Shown: positions 46,461 to 60,885, numbered from the stretch's first letter. The stretch is DNA of 64,000 nucleotides from Fratercula arctica (GCA_947846985.1 CANTUZ010000001.1:109509757-109573756), one strand, 5' to 3'. Made by a program: numbers and translations. The notes: a model not told the origin generated them from the letters alone.

Positions 46461-49400
46461 GACACCGCAGACACTTTGAATCGGTGTGTGCATTACGGTG
46501 CACAGGCTCTGTAACAGAGCTGGCTCCTTCAGTGTCTGAGTCTCTCTGCCCCCAGATGCCACAGCCCCACATCCTGGGAGGTGGGCAGACAGAAGTAAAG
46601 CACCTGCAGGTGTCTACAGCTGAGAGGACACCCAGAGCAGGGGTAGGTGCTTCAGAGAGAAATGGATATTGGTTAGTTGTAGCTTTAATTTTCCCTGGGA
46701 TTCCCTGTTTCTTTTTCAGTAGTTTTTATGCCCAGTTGGAGAAAGACATTGTGGAGGATTATGTACCTTCAATATGCAAAAAATGTTGGAACAAGTTATT
46801 GTTGTGTAACATGCAGGGCAGTTTCGGAAGTTAGATGCGTCCAAGCTGTTTGCATTTCACTGATGTGTACACAGACATCTGTCAGTCTCCTTGGCTCTGA
46901 ATGACCACAACCTTCCTTGCCTCACAAACTTCGAAGATATTTCTTTGTTGACAAAACATGAAAGCGCATAGGGTCAGGGCACTGGGTAATTCATAGCTAA
47001 TGCATAATACAAATCTGCAGCACTTGTGAATTTAATAAATATTGCCTTTTCATACTAGGTAAATAAGACCTCCCTGAAATAATTTTTTGCAATGACTTAC
47101 ATCATAGACCATAAAAAAAGCATAGGTTTCACTCTCTGTAATAAGTATGAAGTAGGAAATTTTTCAGCAACAGGGATTTTCAGAGAATTTTCCCCAAAGC
47201 AAGCAAGGTGGTTTTTAAAACTTACGCTACTGTTTCAGTTATTTAAGGTATGAATGATAAAATTTTGAACAATAGCTACTTGATTGCATCTACCTGTAGG
47301 ACACATATGAAGGACAAAACAGGCATTCAAAATTCAGGAATAAAAGTACAGAGCAGCTTGTGCCTTTACAATTTGCTGGCATAAAACTGAAGCTGAATCC
47401 TCTAAGTCTAAGACTTGTTTGTCAGTAAGAACTTGAGTCTGTTTGGAGGTGTATCTTGTAATAATATGATCTTTGCTATTAGTATAGCATGAACATTGTT
47501 CAGTTGTAGAGTAAATAGAAATGAGGAGAAACAGCAGGTTTTCAGAGTTCTTAGCCATGGCACTACCAATTACCTGTCTTGCTTACGTCCCAAGATGTCT
47601 GGCAGTTTCCCAGTTATAACTCCTTTTAGGCAGCATCTCTGTGCTGAAGCTGAGAAGAATCACTGTGATATCTAAGAAACGTGCTGCGTGGGGAAGTCCT
47701 TGTGCAACAAGTTAAGCCCAGTCTAAAATTATGTTGAAGGCAGGATGAGAGGCAGCACAAAATGATCTTAATGAATCTGGACCTTTGCTTTTTTCATGAC
47801 TGGCTATCTAGCACGGGCTAGAGATTTTATCAGCTAATCAGAAAATAGCATCCGATAGACTGAGACAGTATTTGTGTATAAGCCTTACAGAATGTTTTGA
47901 GATTGATTGATTCAAAATGTTGGTCTTTTTTTTTTTTTTTCCCCTTTATCTTATATGAGTATACGTAAGAGCAAAGACTAAATCCCCAAACCTTGAACTG
48001 CAGGCATAGCCTTTTTGAAAAACATAAAACTTCATCCTGCTTGCCTTTCCCTTGTTTCACAAAGATGTTCTCTTAAAAAGGACACAACTGTAAAGTAAGA
48101 TTAAAGGACACCTGGTGTGGTTTAAAATGGTATCTTCACATTTTAAAAGAGTTTTGAAGGACATCATGTTCCAGGAAAAGCGATGTAAATCTTTCCCCTG
48201 GCTTTAGGTGACAGATCCCTGTCTGAGCAAAATGCAGCATCTGTGCCAGTGATACGCAGCCAGCCATCGGGTGCCTTCTACCAAGGATTTCTAGGCTTTC
48301 CCTTCTTTTAGGCACAAGTGAACCATGGCAGCACAAAGGCTAAACAAAGCCTTTTTGAGTCTTCTTCCACAAATACCATGCAGTACTGGTGCCCTTTTGA
48401 AATAATAATTATTTACATTACTTCTTGACAGAAATCCCCACTTGGTGGGGTTTTTTACGTCTGGTGCTAGCATTTTTTTGCACCTTTCCATTCTCTTTCA
48501 CGATCCACAAACTCCATGTTTCAGTCCTACCAGTCTTGCAATATGCTCGCTCATGTGTTACAGTAAACACATGCACTGTTTTGCCCAAAGTCTTCCAAAT
48601 TCTTGCAGTCTCAGGAGAGGAATACAAAGATGGCCTCAGGCAAGAAATCATAAATAGGTGCGTATTTTGCACTTGTGACTGTATACTTTAATCTAATTGA
48701 GCATTCATGGAAAAAAATCTACTTTATTACTTACCATAAATCCAAGATAATTCTATTTAATGTTCCTTTAACTGACAAAAAAAGATAAACATAGCTAACT
48801 ATAAACACGACATAAATAAAATCAAGCATTCCTCCCATTCCCCACCCACTGTCCCAGTTGGCTGTTTTATCATATCACTCGATATAAAATTTAACAGTAT
48901 GGTATATAAATGATCCTTTTTTATTCTTTTGCAAAATAATTGGCTGGTTTCCGGTAATAAAGAATAGTAAAGCTACAATTTATTCCAAATCATAAACATC
49001 TTTGTTTTATATGTGCTGCTTTTCTTTTATTGTGGAGAAAACAATACAGTGGCCAACTGAGAACTGCATCAGCAGATTGCAGTAGTTGTTTGAAAAGAAC
49101 TAGAGCCACTTGAATTCAGTCTGAATTTAGCTGACTTGGTGTCTTACTTCTTGGCTCAGGGAAGGAGAGGAGCTGCTAAAACGGTGACACACATTGATGT
49201 TAATAAATTAGTACACTCATAAAAGGAGACTCCCAATTTTAGTGCTAACAGCACACCATTATACGCAGCATAATGTAGTTTAAAAGGCACACTGATAAGT
49301 GGCTGTACTCAAATCCATTTCTGTGCCCTTTTGTGTTCTTATCTACCCTGGTCCAGCAGACAATCCAGCTTTTCACTAACCCTTGGCACTCCACCATCAG

Positions 49401-52400
49401 CAATAACCCGTGCTCTCCTTTATATCCCCATAGCTTCTGTAATGAGCATCACCTGTGGTATGCTCCATTTGGAGCTGCAGCATCAGCAAAACCCACCTGC
49501 TCTGGTGCCTGCTGGTGGAAAAAGCTCTGTGGCTCGTGGGAACCTGTCTGCGTGCCCTAAAGCAATGCTAGGAAAATGGCTAAATACCTATCGTCTCCAG
49601 TGAGCTGAGCCTTAGCCTCTAATCCTTGTAATTGTTACCTTAGTAAAAGGAAATAGCCAAATAGAGTCCTGAACTGACACAGAGTGTCTGGGTTACTTCT
49701 AGCAAAACTGTGAGGCTGCTTCTGTTTGTGGTAAATTCTTTATTCGAATCAAATAGATTACTGTGGCAGCATCTCAGTTTAAAAATAATTTATTTCCTTG
49801 AAATGTTAATTTTTAAGGGTTTTTCTTTGTAATCATGCGTATTTTCAAATTCCTCTTGTACATTTTGAAGTGTATTTATACTGAAATTGGAGGCATTTTT
49901 GCTTTAGAAATGTATATATATTTATCAATAGATATGAATACATACATTCATACGTATGTAAATAATGTTGAATTCTAGTAGCTTTGTAAGGGAATAGAGT
50001 GGGTTTGTAATAATTTTAAAATAATAGCTGTAACAGTTAATAATGAATGGCACTTTGAAATGGATAGGTTTTGCAGAGCTATAGGCAGAATATGAAAATA
50101 GAAATACCATCATTCCAGTTGTCTGAAATGAGTGCTTCTCAGTCCTCCTTTCCTTTTTTTGTTTTGCTTTTTTTTCAGAAGGCAAATCAAGCTGAGAAGT
50201 TAATAAATATATTTTCTTAAAGCAAAGTATCAAGACTATTATATTCAGTTGTAAACTTACAGAGATGGCATCAGGATTTCCAACATAAAGGTACACATTC
50301 TTCCGAAAACAGAGAAGCCTTGCAAAATAAAAGCTTTTTGTTCCTGGATTGATATGTTGAAAGAAGTCAAGAAATGTCCCAAACTAAAGACAATGTTTCT
50401 AGTAGTAGAAATACAAGAAGATTACCAGGGCTACAGAACAAAAATCTTCTGTCTCACAATACAATTTACAATAAAGCAGGTAATATTATTTTCTTTTTCA
50501 GAAGTTCACTGAGACAGATAGCAAAGAAATAACATATTTTGAACTGTCAGGTATGCTTACGATATTTTAACATCTCATTTATGTATGTCTGACATCTGAT
50601 TTTGCTCTGGACTTTCCCAAAGAAATGTACGTATAGTTTCAAAACATTGCCTTTTAAAAAGAGCAAACCATTCAGTTATTTGATGAATCAGCAGATAATA
50701 TAGGCAGAACATTCTGACTCTTGAAATTGAGTGAATGATAATACTCCATAAATTCTAACCCCACTTTGCATGTCCTTTATTTTTTATTGGAGGAAGGGAA
50801 CAAGCTGGCGTGTTGCAAGTATCACATTAACATTAATCTATTGATTGTAATTTTTTTTGTATTCATAGCAAGATAAGTATATTGAGGAAAAACATACCAG
50901 GAGGAATTCTGTGAACACGATAATCTAAAATATTTTACTAACTAAAGGAACTCGCTACTCTGTAATTTGGATTCCTGGACTTTACTCAGATGAAAACATA
51001 AAAAATAATACCAGGATTAATATGCCACCCACCAGTGTTGAGGATTAATATGGCAATGCTTTTGTTCCCCCGTACTGGCACAAACCAATTCTGCCTAGCA
51101 GGAAAACAGACCTTTCTTAGCTAATGTGCTCATCAGCAAAGCAATTTATATTGCTTCAGATTTTGCCCCTGTCTTGCAAGTACAGGAGTTGGGGCTCCTA
51201 ATTATTTTACAGACATTAAAAAAAAAAAAAAAAAAGACCTTGATTTAGATCACTTTATTTTCTCATCTTTAAAAATTACCTGACAGTTTTTGAAAACGTG
51301 CAGGAAGCTTATGAAAAGACACCCATAAAATGCAGCTGTGTTGCATCACAAGGCCAACGGCATCGCTATAGTGCAGGGAGATATCCGTGTACTACGTGCA
51401 TCTCAGAAAAATCTCTGAAACATGAGCAAAATATGGGCTGTCTGGAGAAGAAAGGTAATGACAAAGAAAATATGTAGAGACAAGTTAACAGTCTAGGACT
51501 CTTGTAAATTGCTCTCGCTGTCCTACAATCAGTGATGTTATGTGGCTTAGCCCAACCAAGAATTTTGCCCGAATTAAGCAGAACGCTTTGGATTTAGCTG
51601 TTCATAGGAATCAGTCTGGATCACAACAGTTGCTACAATTTAATTGCTGTGGTTTAGTTTCTCCTTTTTCAGGTGGGATCTTGCAGACATCAAAGGCAAC
51701 CACATGTGGGCAAATGCAGCCACAGAGAAGCCATGGCAGGATGAGAGTTGAAGTGAGATTCATAACCTATTGATTTCAATCGCTTTCCTGCTCTTGGTTA
51801 AAATTCAAGATTACAGTTTTCGGATTGGCTCCTCTGTCCTTCAGAAACAGGAGAATGAGGTCTGTTTACGCATACCACATATGCAGTCACAGTCGGTTGC
51901 CAAATGCCGCCTGCCGCCCAGGAGCAGCAGCGCTGGGTGAAGCTGGGCGCCCACCGAGCTCCCTGCAGAAGGAGGCAACGCCAAGGTGGGTGCGAGCGCT
52001 TGTGATCAACAGGGCAGGGGGTGGGTTTGTAAACTGCTAGGGGAGTTTTCTTTCTCTCACCAGTTAGCAGAACAGAAATTTGTTGCTTTCACAAAGACCT
52101 ACTTCCCCGGGCCTTAGTGATTCATTAGGAGCCTCCTTCTTATGCTCGGGATTTCTTCTGTGGGACAACAAGAGTAGAAGGAACAGGGAAGTGTTGTATA
52201 AGCTGGGGGTGTGCAAAACTTGCAGGGTTCCAGTGTTGTTGTTATTTGAATTATTCAAATAAACAAGAGACATAAATTATCTTGACAGTGCCTGCTGGCC
52301 ACCTGCCTAGCCAAATGTTGGAGAAAATATGTATGCTATACAAGGAAGAAATACACTTGAAAATGGTGTTACACTCTTCTAGTAAGCCTTAGCTGCTATT

Positions 52401-53560
52401 AGTGTTCAATTAGTAATTGTAAAGAGATTTCTTCCAAAACCATTGAGTGGGATTTTGAAATAGTAACTAAGGATAGTTAAGGGACTATTCTGAATATAAT
52501 CTTGGCATATTAAAGGCAGCGGGAATATTTCTTCTCTTCCCTCACTTGTTATTGTTTTGAAAGAAGCAAAATAAAAAACCCTATTCTTATGCTTAGTAAG
52601 TTCAATGAGGCTTTATTGGAAGTACTTATATCCTTAGTAAATAAAATAATTTCATTAGTGCAACAAAGCTGTTCAGTCAAAAAATAGCAATCGATTTTAA
52701 ACTAATAATTTTGCAGTTAAACATTTTTTTGTTTTCGCTGCTTCGCTATATATGTTGGCTCAAGATAATGAGTGGCTTTGTGAATTCTAACAAGCCTCCA
52801 GTCCCTGGTTTCTTGAACTCTTCTTTCTTGCTTGCATCAGTGTTGCAATCTCACTGGTATCATTCATCCAGTATGCTTTCACCGACCAGGGAACGGGTCC
52901 CTTCTCAAAGTGCTGCTTCCTTATCCTCTTGTCCTCTCTCAGCTCACAAAACTGCCTGCTCATGCTGGAAAAATGGAGGATTTCTGTGGTACAGCTTAGG
53001 CAACAGTGGCATACAGTAAAACAATACAGCATGACCTTCAGCCACAATAGGTTTCTGTTGACCTGAATAGCCTGACACGTGGTGATGGTTTTCAGCCAAA
53101 TAAGTGGTGGCATGTCTTCTGAAAAGGGGGAAATCCTATATTTTTACAATGAATATCAATAAAAGACTTCATTTGTCTTAGCAATTCTGGAATGAGAAGG
53201 AAAATGAGGCCAGGGTGGAGAAGAGGAGAGAAGCTTTAAGGGGAAATGCTTTAAAGACTTAAGTTAATTCCATATTCATTAAATAGCAAAGATTTCTAGA
53301 GTTAACCGTGAGCATATATTTACTTACTAGAGATGCATGGGAGCAAAAATAAGCTGAGGTGGTGTTAGAATAAGCTGCCCAGAAGTAAATAGCTTTTCAA
53401 CCTCTCTTTTTAAATATTAAAATTCCTCACAGTTGTACTTGAAGCGTTTAATGAGAGAGAAAAAAAATGTAGTCTATTCCAATCTTTTCCCCAGCCGAGC
53501 TACAAATTTGCTTACAACCTTATTGTTATCATGAAGTTAATAATCACGGTGACAGCAGAG
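46461..53560. other. Long non-coding stretch
   Basis: Seven kilobases without a supportable gene. Notable are T15 at 47926-47940, A18 at 51218-51235, a 12-base direct repeat AGGATTAATATG at 51013 and 51041, AT-rich TATATATTTATC and TACGTATG runs near 49912-49965, and a local CpG cluster of about eight CpG in roughly 110 bases at about 51905-52005. That cluster is too short for a CpG island and has no visible promoter. Confidence 0.55.
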
Positions 53561-53569
53561 AACAGTTGG

Positions 53570-53810
53570 AGTGTGTGAGACTTTCATTTCTACTAGATTC
53601 AGAATCCCACTAATGACTTCGATCAGCTCTTTTCTTCCCCCCTCTTCTGGAGTCATGTCGGAGGCACGCCACCTCTCAGAGCGCATTAAGCCTAATGTGG
53701 GATTCGAGAGCGTGTAGAGTGCTGCCCAATGTCAAAGCTTTTTAGAAGAGGAGTTGTTCGAATTAAGCTCTTACATTAACTGTTTGATGGAATAAAAATA
53801 AAACCTAGAA
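53570..53810. promoter_or_regulatory. Candidate conserved non-coding element H
   Basis: CATTA-AGCC-TAATG, a homeodomain-type inverted pair, at 53684-53697, with CCACTAATGAC near 53609 and CGAATTAAGC near 53759. Several CpG are retained in an otherwise CpG-poor region (GTCGG, CACGCC, AGCGC, TTCGAG, GCGTG), which can mark constrained or unmethylated DNA. Evidence is indirect. Confidence 0.3.
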
Positions 53811-56800
53811 AAAGAGCGCAAGAACCTGGCCAGTTTCTTCCCCAGAGGCTTTACCAGCTAGGTGTCTGCATGCAGCCGCCGGATGCGGCAGGTGCCTGAC
53901 AGCAACGTGAGCAGGAGTCGGGGCTTCTGACTCTGAGGACACTTCAGAGGACTCTCTGATCCCACTTGGCTCCACAACACATCCGATCAAACTTATTTCA
54001 TGAAAACCCGTAAATAAATTGGAAAATAAAAGAAAGACTGGCTGGACCCAAGCTGACCTCCTCCAACCACCTAGGAAAGTATACATGACTCGTGTTCAAA
54101 AGGTTTTAGTCGTTAACCTTGTAGCTGCTAACTCTTTCATATCACAAGAAAAGTGAGATTTTTTTTGGCAATGTAGAAAAATCTATAGCCTTTCATGTAT
54201 GAAACAGAAATACTGCATATTGCAAACAAAACCCCAACCAAGCAACCAACAAAACCAACCTGATGTTCATGAGTATAGCACTTATTTTTTTTTTCTCAGT
54301 TAGGGGAAATGTTATTATAACATTCAAGTGAATGTAATCTTTGTCTCATTCAGAAGCCGGCTCAGTTGATAGCACGCTAAAACTAATGCTTTTTTTCCAG
54401 GATTCTGACATAGTAAATACAGGAGTTAGGGGCAGACCAAGGGTACCTCCAACCCAGTACCTGGCCTCTGACAGGGGCAAATTATGAGTGCTTTGGGGAA
54501 GAGCTCAAGAAAGAAGGAAAATGTGGGGTAATCTTTCTCCGTTATAGTCTCCAAATTCTGTAATGTGTCATTAGTCGGCAAGTAAACTAGTTTGTGATTT
54601 GATGAACCAGGAGTTTCAATTACGTTACTATGTTTCATAGATATTCATGGATCCTTCCTTCATGATTTTATCTCATCTCTTCTTTAATCATTTATATACT
54701 GAGAAGATTAAAAAAATGCTACTGCAATGAATTCCATCATTTAATTATAGCATGAGTAGTACTTTCTTTCACTGAGTGCCCTCTCAATCTCCTTATGAAG
54801 AGTGAATGGTTTCTTCTTTACTTTCTCCATGTCATTCATGGTTTTGCAGCCATTATTTGATTATATTTTATTCTGGTATTATATTTATTTTAGATTGTGT
54901 TATATTTTATTATATTATGCATGCTCTTTCATTTCTCTCATTTCTAAATGGTAGGGTTATAGTTGATTTAAATTCCCCCATAGAAAAGAAAGCATGATGA
55001 TCATCCTTTCTGCCTCTTCCCTGTACCTTGTCTCATACTGAAATGTGAACTTTGAAATGACATGACCAGGTTTGCACATGGCACTCAAAACAGGGGCACA
55101 GTCTTTGATGGAAGATCCATAGTCTTACAGGGAGTCAAGTCCATTGCAGAGAATGACTTCTCAGATTACTGTCCTAATAGCAAATAGATGCTGGAGGGAG
55201 GGGATGAGGCATCAGTTGAAGGCGAATCCTTCAAATTTTTATTTTGAATGCTTGATTTTACAACCCTACTAATATTTTTCTAACATATATTTTCATACTT
55301 ACCAGAGGTGATCATGATTTTTACAAGAGACATGCCAATTCGCTGGAAGGGAAGCGTAATAAAAGGTTTTAAAATAGATTTTAAAAGCACTATTTCAGAT
55401 CATTTCAACAAAAGCAGTATTCTGTATTGAGGGGTTAAAGAAAATGCGAAATGAGTAGGTTCCAACCGGAAGATAGATTTCAGTTTTGCAGAAAATTCAT
55501 TTCTCTGGAATTCTGAATATTCATGTTGAATATGAACATTTATCTTCAACATATAAAAAATCATAATAATAATATCAATAAACTTTTAAAATCCATTATT
55601 CAGAAGTCAGGAAACATAAAAATCAAGATTGTGTCTTGTTCACTTTTCTATGTATTTAGTAATATGCTAGTCTTTAATTACATGAATATGTAGAGTATAT
55701 GCATAGGAACTTTTATTTATTCAGTGTACAGAATTAACAGCACTCCCTTACCGATTCAGAATTTTGTTTCATCTTCTATGGTCAATATGAGGTTATAGAC
55801 TTTACTTAACCACAGTCTGTTAAAACTCTGTTCCACAGCCAAGATTATTAATTCCTGACGGTCTTTTCTCTCAGATCACCATTCTAGTATTTTAGTGCTT
55901 TAGAGACATTAATGAATGCATGTCCCCTGTTACAGTGACTGAGGGATGTTGGGAGCTGGCTCACAGAGATAAAAGTTTAAAATGTACACTCACTTTGGGG
56001 CTCAACTTCAGATGTACGGCTGGCTTTTCAGAGTACTTACTGCTACTTTGGATGTTAACGCAAGAAAAACAATGATTCAGTTGCAACTGCAGGGCTCAAA
56101 CATTTTGTCAATCAGCCCCCACCTCCAAGAAGAAACATCCAGCCAACCCCCATCAGCCGTTTGCCTAGTGCACACAGGAACTGGGAGGCCTGCGCACGCA
56201 GGGCTTCCATGGCCTGGACATCGTATTCCTCTCCACCTTGAATGCAAGACTCCCTTTCCCTCTACTGCAAAGGGTTTACAGAAAGGCTTCTGACCCATTG
56301 TCAGAACAGGTGTGGTCCTCTAGCCTGAGATCTTCTTCCCTGCTCTGCAAGGCTTCACTTTCCAGATATTTTAGTTAACTGGAATCTTGTTTGCATTTAC
56401 AAATGTTTTTGATTTGTGTAAACTGTTGTTTAATTGTAGAAGAAAAGCCAATGAGAAATACAACAATCAGTGTTCATAAAACTGCTCTAAAAAATTGCAT
56501 GCGTCATCGCTATTCAAAGAATGGTCACTGAGTTTTTCAGGTGGGTGAAATATTATCTATTTCTTTCCTTGGCCTTGTTATAGAAATGGTAGAGGTGTTT
56601 CCTGAAAGAATTCAACTAGAATGGAAGAAAATCTCTCAATTATATTATTTAAAGTTCAGCAAAATTACATGGTACTCAGATAGGTTTTACAATGGAAGGT
56701 GAGAGAAAGCTTGAGTAGTAAGCAGTATTAACACGCCTGGCAATGACAAATCATTAGTGCTTCATATGACTTTCCATGGATGATGAACCCATTTTCCTGT

Positions 56801-58949
56801 AAAAAGTGGAAAACCTTTCCTATTGCAAAATTTAATTCAAAACAAAGAGCTTCAAAATTTTCTACTCCCTGTAGGCATGAGAAAGTGACCTTGAACTTTT
56901 TTGATGTGAGTTATATAAATTTCTTTGTGGTTATATTTTTCTCATCATGTTCTGTCTAAATAATCTAAATTACAAGTTGCAATTAATACACTATTACTAC
57001 ATTATGTGCTGAAAGCATACATAAGCAATCAATATATTTTGCGTGTATCTTGTTTGTTTAAAGCGTTTCACCTAAACCTTCAGTATTCCTCAGGTCATCA
57101 CTTGTCTTTGCCAAGGAATGGTGCTTTTGCTTCTTGTGGAAAAGAGTGTAATCTTTAATAGTAGTATCCCATTTTTACTACATTTGTTGCTGAGTTTTAC
57201 GGTAGGAACTGTGATAGTTTTAGCAGAGCAATTGTTGATTTATTGGATTTGAGTTTGAACACTGACTTATATTAAAACATAAATGTTTTAATCGATTGCC
57301 GTAGACTGATTTAGGCAATAGTAGCTTTCACAGAGTCACCTAGCTTTCATGGAGATTAACCATGAACTGACCCAACTGTCTTTCAAATGTTTACAATTAA
57401 GTATGTCATCAGAAATAAGGCTATGACACACCCACAGCAGCCTCTGCTGTAAAAACACCAGTATTCAAGTGGAAAAGATCTTCCCCCTTCTTCATTTGCT
57501 GGGCATCCCCTCTTCATCAGGTTTCACGTGAGCATGGCCACAGTGAGTGCAAAACCAACACGCTGCGTTTTACAGAGCTCGAGGGTAGGGCTGTCTACTT
57601 TTCCGCCAGCAGAGAATTCCCCTGGCTCTTCTGCCCACCGCATTGTCCTGCTGCTTTGTTTGCTCTATTGTTTTTTCCTGTGGAGTGATACATTGCTGTA
57701 TCTTTGCTTGCTGCAGCTGAAGTAGAGCCATCCATCATCCCAATCACTAGAACTAAGGACCTTATGGACTGGGAGTAAATTATGTAGCTTTGGGGGGCCA
57801 GAGAGGAAAAGGGTGAAAGGTTTTTTGTTTGGGTTGTGGGGTTTTTTTCCTCTGCTTGAACCTGCTATTTTACATTACTGTTTCCTTTTATATAATATTT
57901 CTGCCTTGCTTGGGATCATGATAAGGGAAATGTAGCAGAAGTAGTTTCATTATTTCCAGAATGTAAATTTAATCAATACAAATGCAGTTAGCAACTCCAT
58001 AGCCGACTCGACTGTTGCTTGGATCTGAATCTGAGTTTCGCTTGTGGCTTTCCTTTCAACTTTAATGTAATGCAGATGCAGACTTCACTAAAATAAATGT
58101 CCAGTAAACCGTAAAATAATGCTGTATAGGTGTTGAGTCCAATTTACTGTTACAGGCAAACTTCTCTTCCTATTCAGATAAAATAAGATCCAAGTGAGGC
58201 TCCTGGTTTTAATTTTAACGACTACAAATTATTAAAACCTGAAACTTTGCCCTCAAACTAAGTCATATTTTGGCACCTAAAATTAAGTCTTAAATCTAAC
58301 TCATAAACTAAACCAGAGCCCAAAATCCCAGCAGTGTATCCTGTCCAACTAGGACGACTGAAAACAGAGGAGATGATTAGGCTTAATTTTCACTCCTTGG
58401 TATTGCTGAGTATCTCTTCCTTCTGGAGTCTTATAATGTCTCTGGTCTTTCACTTTAAAATTCTGGCCACCCGCAGTAGGGTATGGAAGAGCTACAAGTG
58501 GCTGTTTCCCTGAGGGTGACCCCAGACACCTTCATGAGCAAATCAAGTACTTAAATATATTCCTGCCTTCTACCAAACACATAACCTGGGTTAATGCTGC
58601 AGGCTGAGATGTGGGCTTAAGTTAACAACAGCACATCGTGCTGCCTGCCCAGGCTTCACACTCCGCTCCCACCTTGTCGTCTCTCTGATAGTAGGCCTGA
58701 AAAATACTTTTTACCCTTCAAAATTTTTCAAGGCATTTTTCCAATTTCAGTTAAGCTTCAAGCTTATATCAGTTAAGTTGCTTATAAGGATACAAGAGTT
58801 AAACTACAAAGAGCGCTGCAAGATTTGGGTATTAAGGTACGGATTTTTCCTTCTGGCAAGGCCACGCTAGGCTTGATATCCAAGTTACGCTTCAGTTTGC
58901 CTCTTGATGTTCAGGGCATATCTGAAATGACTGAACAAAGTAATAATGA
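53811..58949. other. Long non-coding stretch
   Basis: No supportable gene. It contains a 22-base inverted repeat at 57271-57292 and several ATTA-rich segments. Frames are at most about 100 codons and lack protein-like features. Confidence 0.55.
57271..57292. other. 10-bp perfect inverted repeat, 2-nt spacer
   Basis: ATTAAAACAT, AA, then ATGTTTTAAT. AT-rich, so chance is a real possibility, though both arms are exact. Confidence 0.7.
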
Positions 58950-59140
58950 AACAGCAGTTTAATGATAGAAGCGCCTTGTTTTTCATAGTCTTGTCATGGA
59001 AATTGTGTGTAAAAATAAATTTGAGGAAGCTTTGTCGTTATAGTTAGTGAAACAATCAAAGATGCTCATATAATCTCTTTGATAATTAACTGACAAGTTT
59101 TAATGGCACCATTGAATCAGAAAACAATGAAAGATCCTCT
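58950..59140. promoter_or_regulatory. Candidate conserved non-coding element I with paired TCF/LEF words
   Basis: ATCAAAG at 59055-59061 and its reverse complement CTTTGAT at 59077-59083 face each other across 15 bases, followed by ATAATTAAC. GTTTAATGATAG lies near 58960. A compact homeodomain plus TCF/LEF arrangement, suggestive of a Wnt-responsive element, but untested. Confidence 0.3.
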
Positions 59141-60885
59141 CTAGTGTTTCAAAGTAAAATGAATTTGCTCTGCATTGGGTAAGCTTACTTGGAATATCAA
59201 TTTCAAAATACGCTCACAGCACTGTTTTGTAAGACCACCAACTTTCAGATACCCTTTTTGGAAGAGATACTGCAAGGAGCTGCCCTGCCACCAGAAGTGA
59301 TTTAAGTTTAGATCCATCTGGCAAAAGCTTGATCAAAAATCACCTTCTCTGTCCCTTAAAGTCTGTTTTGTTGTGGGACGGACCTGAGGAACTGGGCCCT
59401 GGTGGGCTATGGGGCAACCACACCTCCATACTCTGAAGCTTTGGCATAATATGCGAGGAATCACCTGCACATCTTGTTAGCACAAAGTGCTAAGTACTGG
59501 CATATTTACCTGAAAATTTACTTTCTTCTTTGTCAAAGGAAGTGCTATTCTCTGGGGCTCCATACAACTTATCAAATCAACAGTACCATGAAATTTTCAT
59601 GGATTTCTTTTTTTGCTAGAGTGTGAGAAAAAAAATTACATTGTACACATAATTTTTAAAATTTCTCTCTGAGACTAGGTACTAGTCTAACTAAGTACAT
59701 CTAATTTTGTAATGAATGTTATGTCTGTTGCTGATAAATGAAAGAAAAGCTGGTAAAATGAGATAGGCGAGGCACCCTCTGTGTTAGGTGCTAGGCTAGA
59801 TGCATTGTGGTGTCTACTATAAGAAAGATGGCAAGTACGTGTGGGGTCATAATGTAAAATGACCAAGAATTTCACACAGTGTCCATCAATGTGTATTTAT
59901 TATACATCTGCATAGGGTAGACCAAGCTATATGCCATCAATTCATATATATCAGATGACTTTGAGCCAAAAATATTTACTCTAAACCAAATTATTTAGAA
60001 TTTATTTTTGGTAACAGGAATTAATGGGTGTAAGTTCTGGAACTAAAGCCATTTCACACACCCCACTGAACAGTCATGGGACTGGTTTACTGCTATTCTG
60101 GACTGGATTTGGGTAGTGTAAGCTGCCATGAAACACAGTTTATGTCAATCATCGGATTCACTAGTCATCACATTTCCCCTTCAGTTGTCAGAGGTAGATA
60201 TTTCCATTTCCTCACTCTTTTCCTTGATGTCAGAAATGAAATTTGTTGTTTTACAGAGATTGCTGGCTCTTTATTTCCTTTCTTTACCTAATAAGAGTGG
60301 TTTTTTTTCCTGACAATGTGTTTGCTTTGCATATTCATTTCTTTGCAGTATCTTGCAAATATACTTTGTACTGAAAATGGAATAATTATGTCTATTTCTG
60401 TTCCAGCTCTGCTGTTCTTGGACTCATTCTGTTGCTGAGTTGACCTGACATATTCTTAGCTAAGTAAGGAGTGTTATTAGCAATTCTAATGTGCTTCACT
60501 TGAAACCCATATGCAGAAGGAAAAAGTTTTAAAAATATAAGGAAGAGTAAAATACTGATCCCTATTGGATAATCACTCAAAACAGAGGGAACATCATCAT
60601 AGTCAGTCTTTTTATTCTGGAAATCACTTTGCTTAGGAGAACAAAAGACTTGGAAGAAACAAGAGATATTTAGCTTTACTTTGTTTTCACACTTTTTTAA
60701 AATTATTGTTACTTCAATGTTCCAGTTCCATACTCAGTACTCAATTATTGCTCTTTCTGGACTGGATTTATGTTCTCCATGTTCTTATGTTCTTTTTCAT
60801 AAGTTGTCTCGTGATGCTCATATTCCCCTTAAAATCTCAGCTCCCAAAGTCAGGTTATTGTGTGAAACACTCAAAAACCTTTCTT

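Noticed and set aside
51218..51235. A18 run as the tail of a processed pseudogene
   Set aside because: No cDNA-like body, polyadenylation signal or target-site duplication precedes it. The same holds for the A18 at 3953-3970 and the T runs at 10904 and 47926.
51905..52005. CpG island promoter
   Set aside because: Only about 100 bases are CpG-enriched, below usual island length, and no transcript start or exon is visible.
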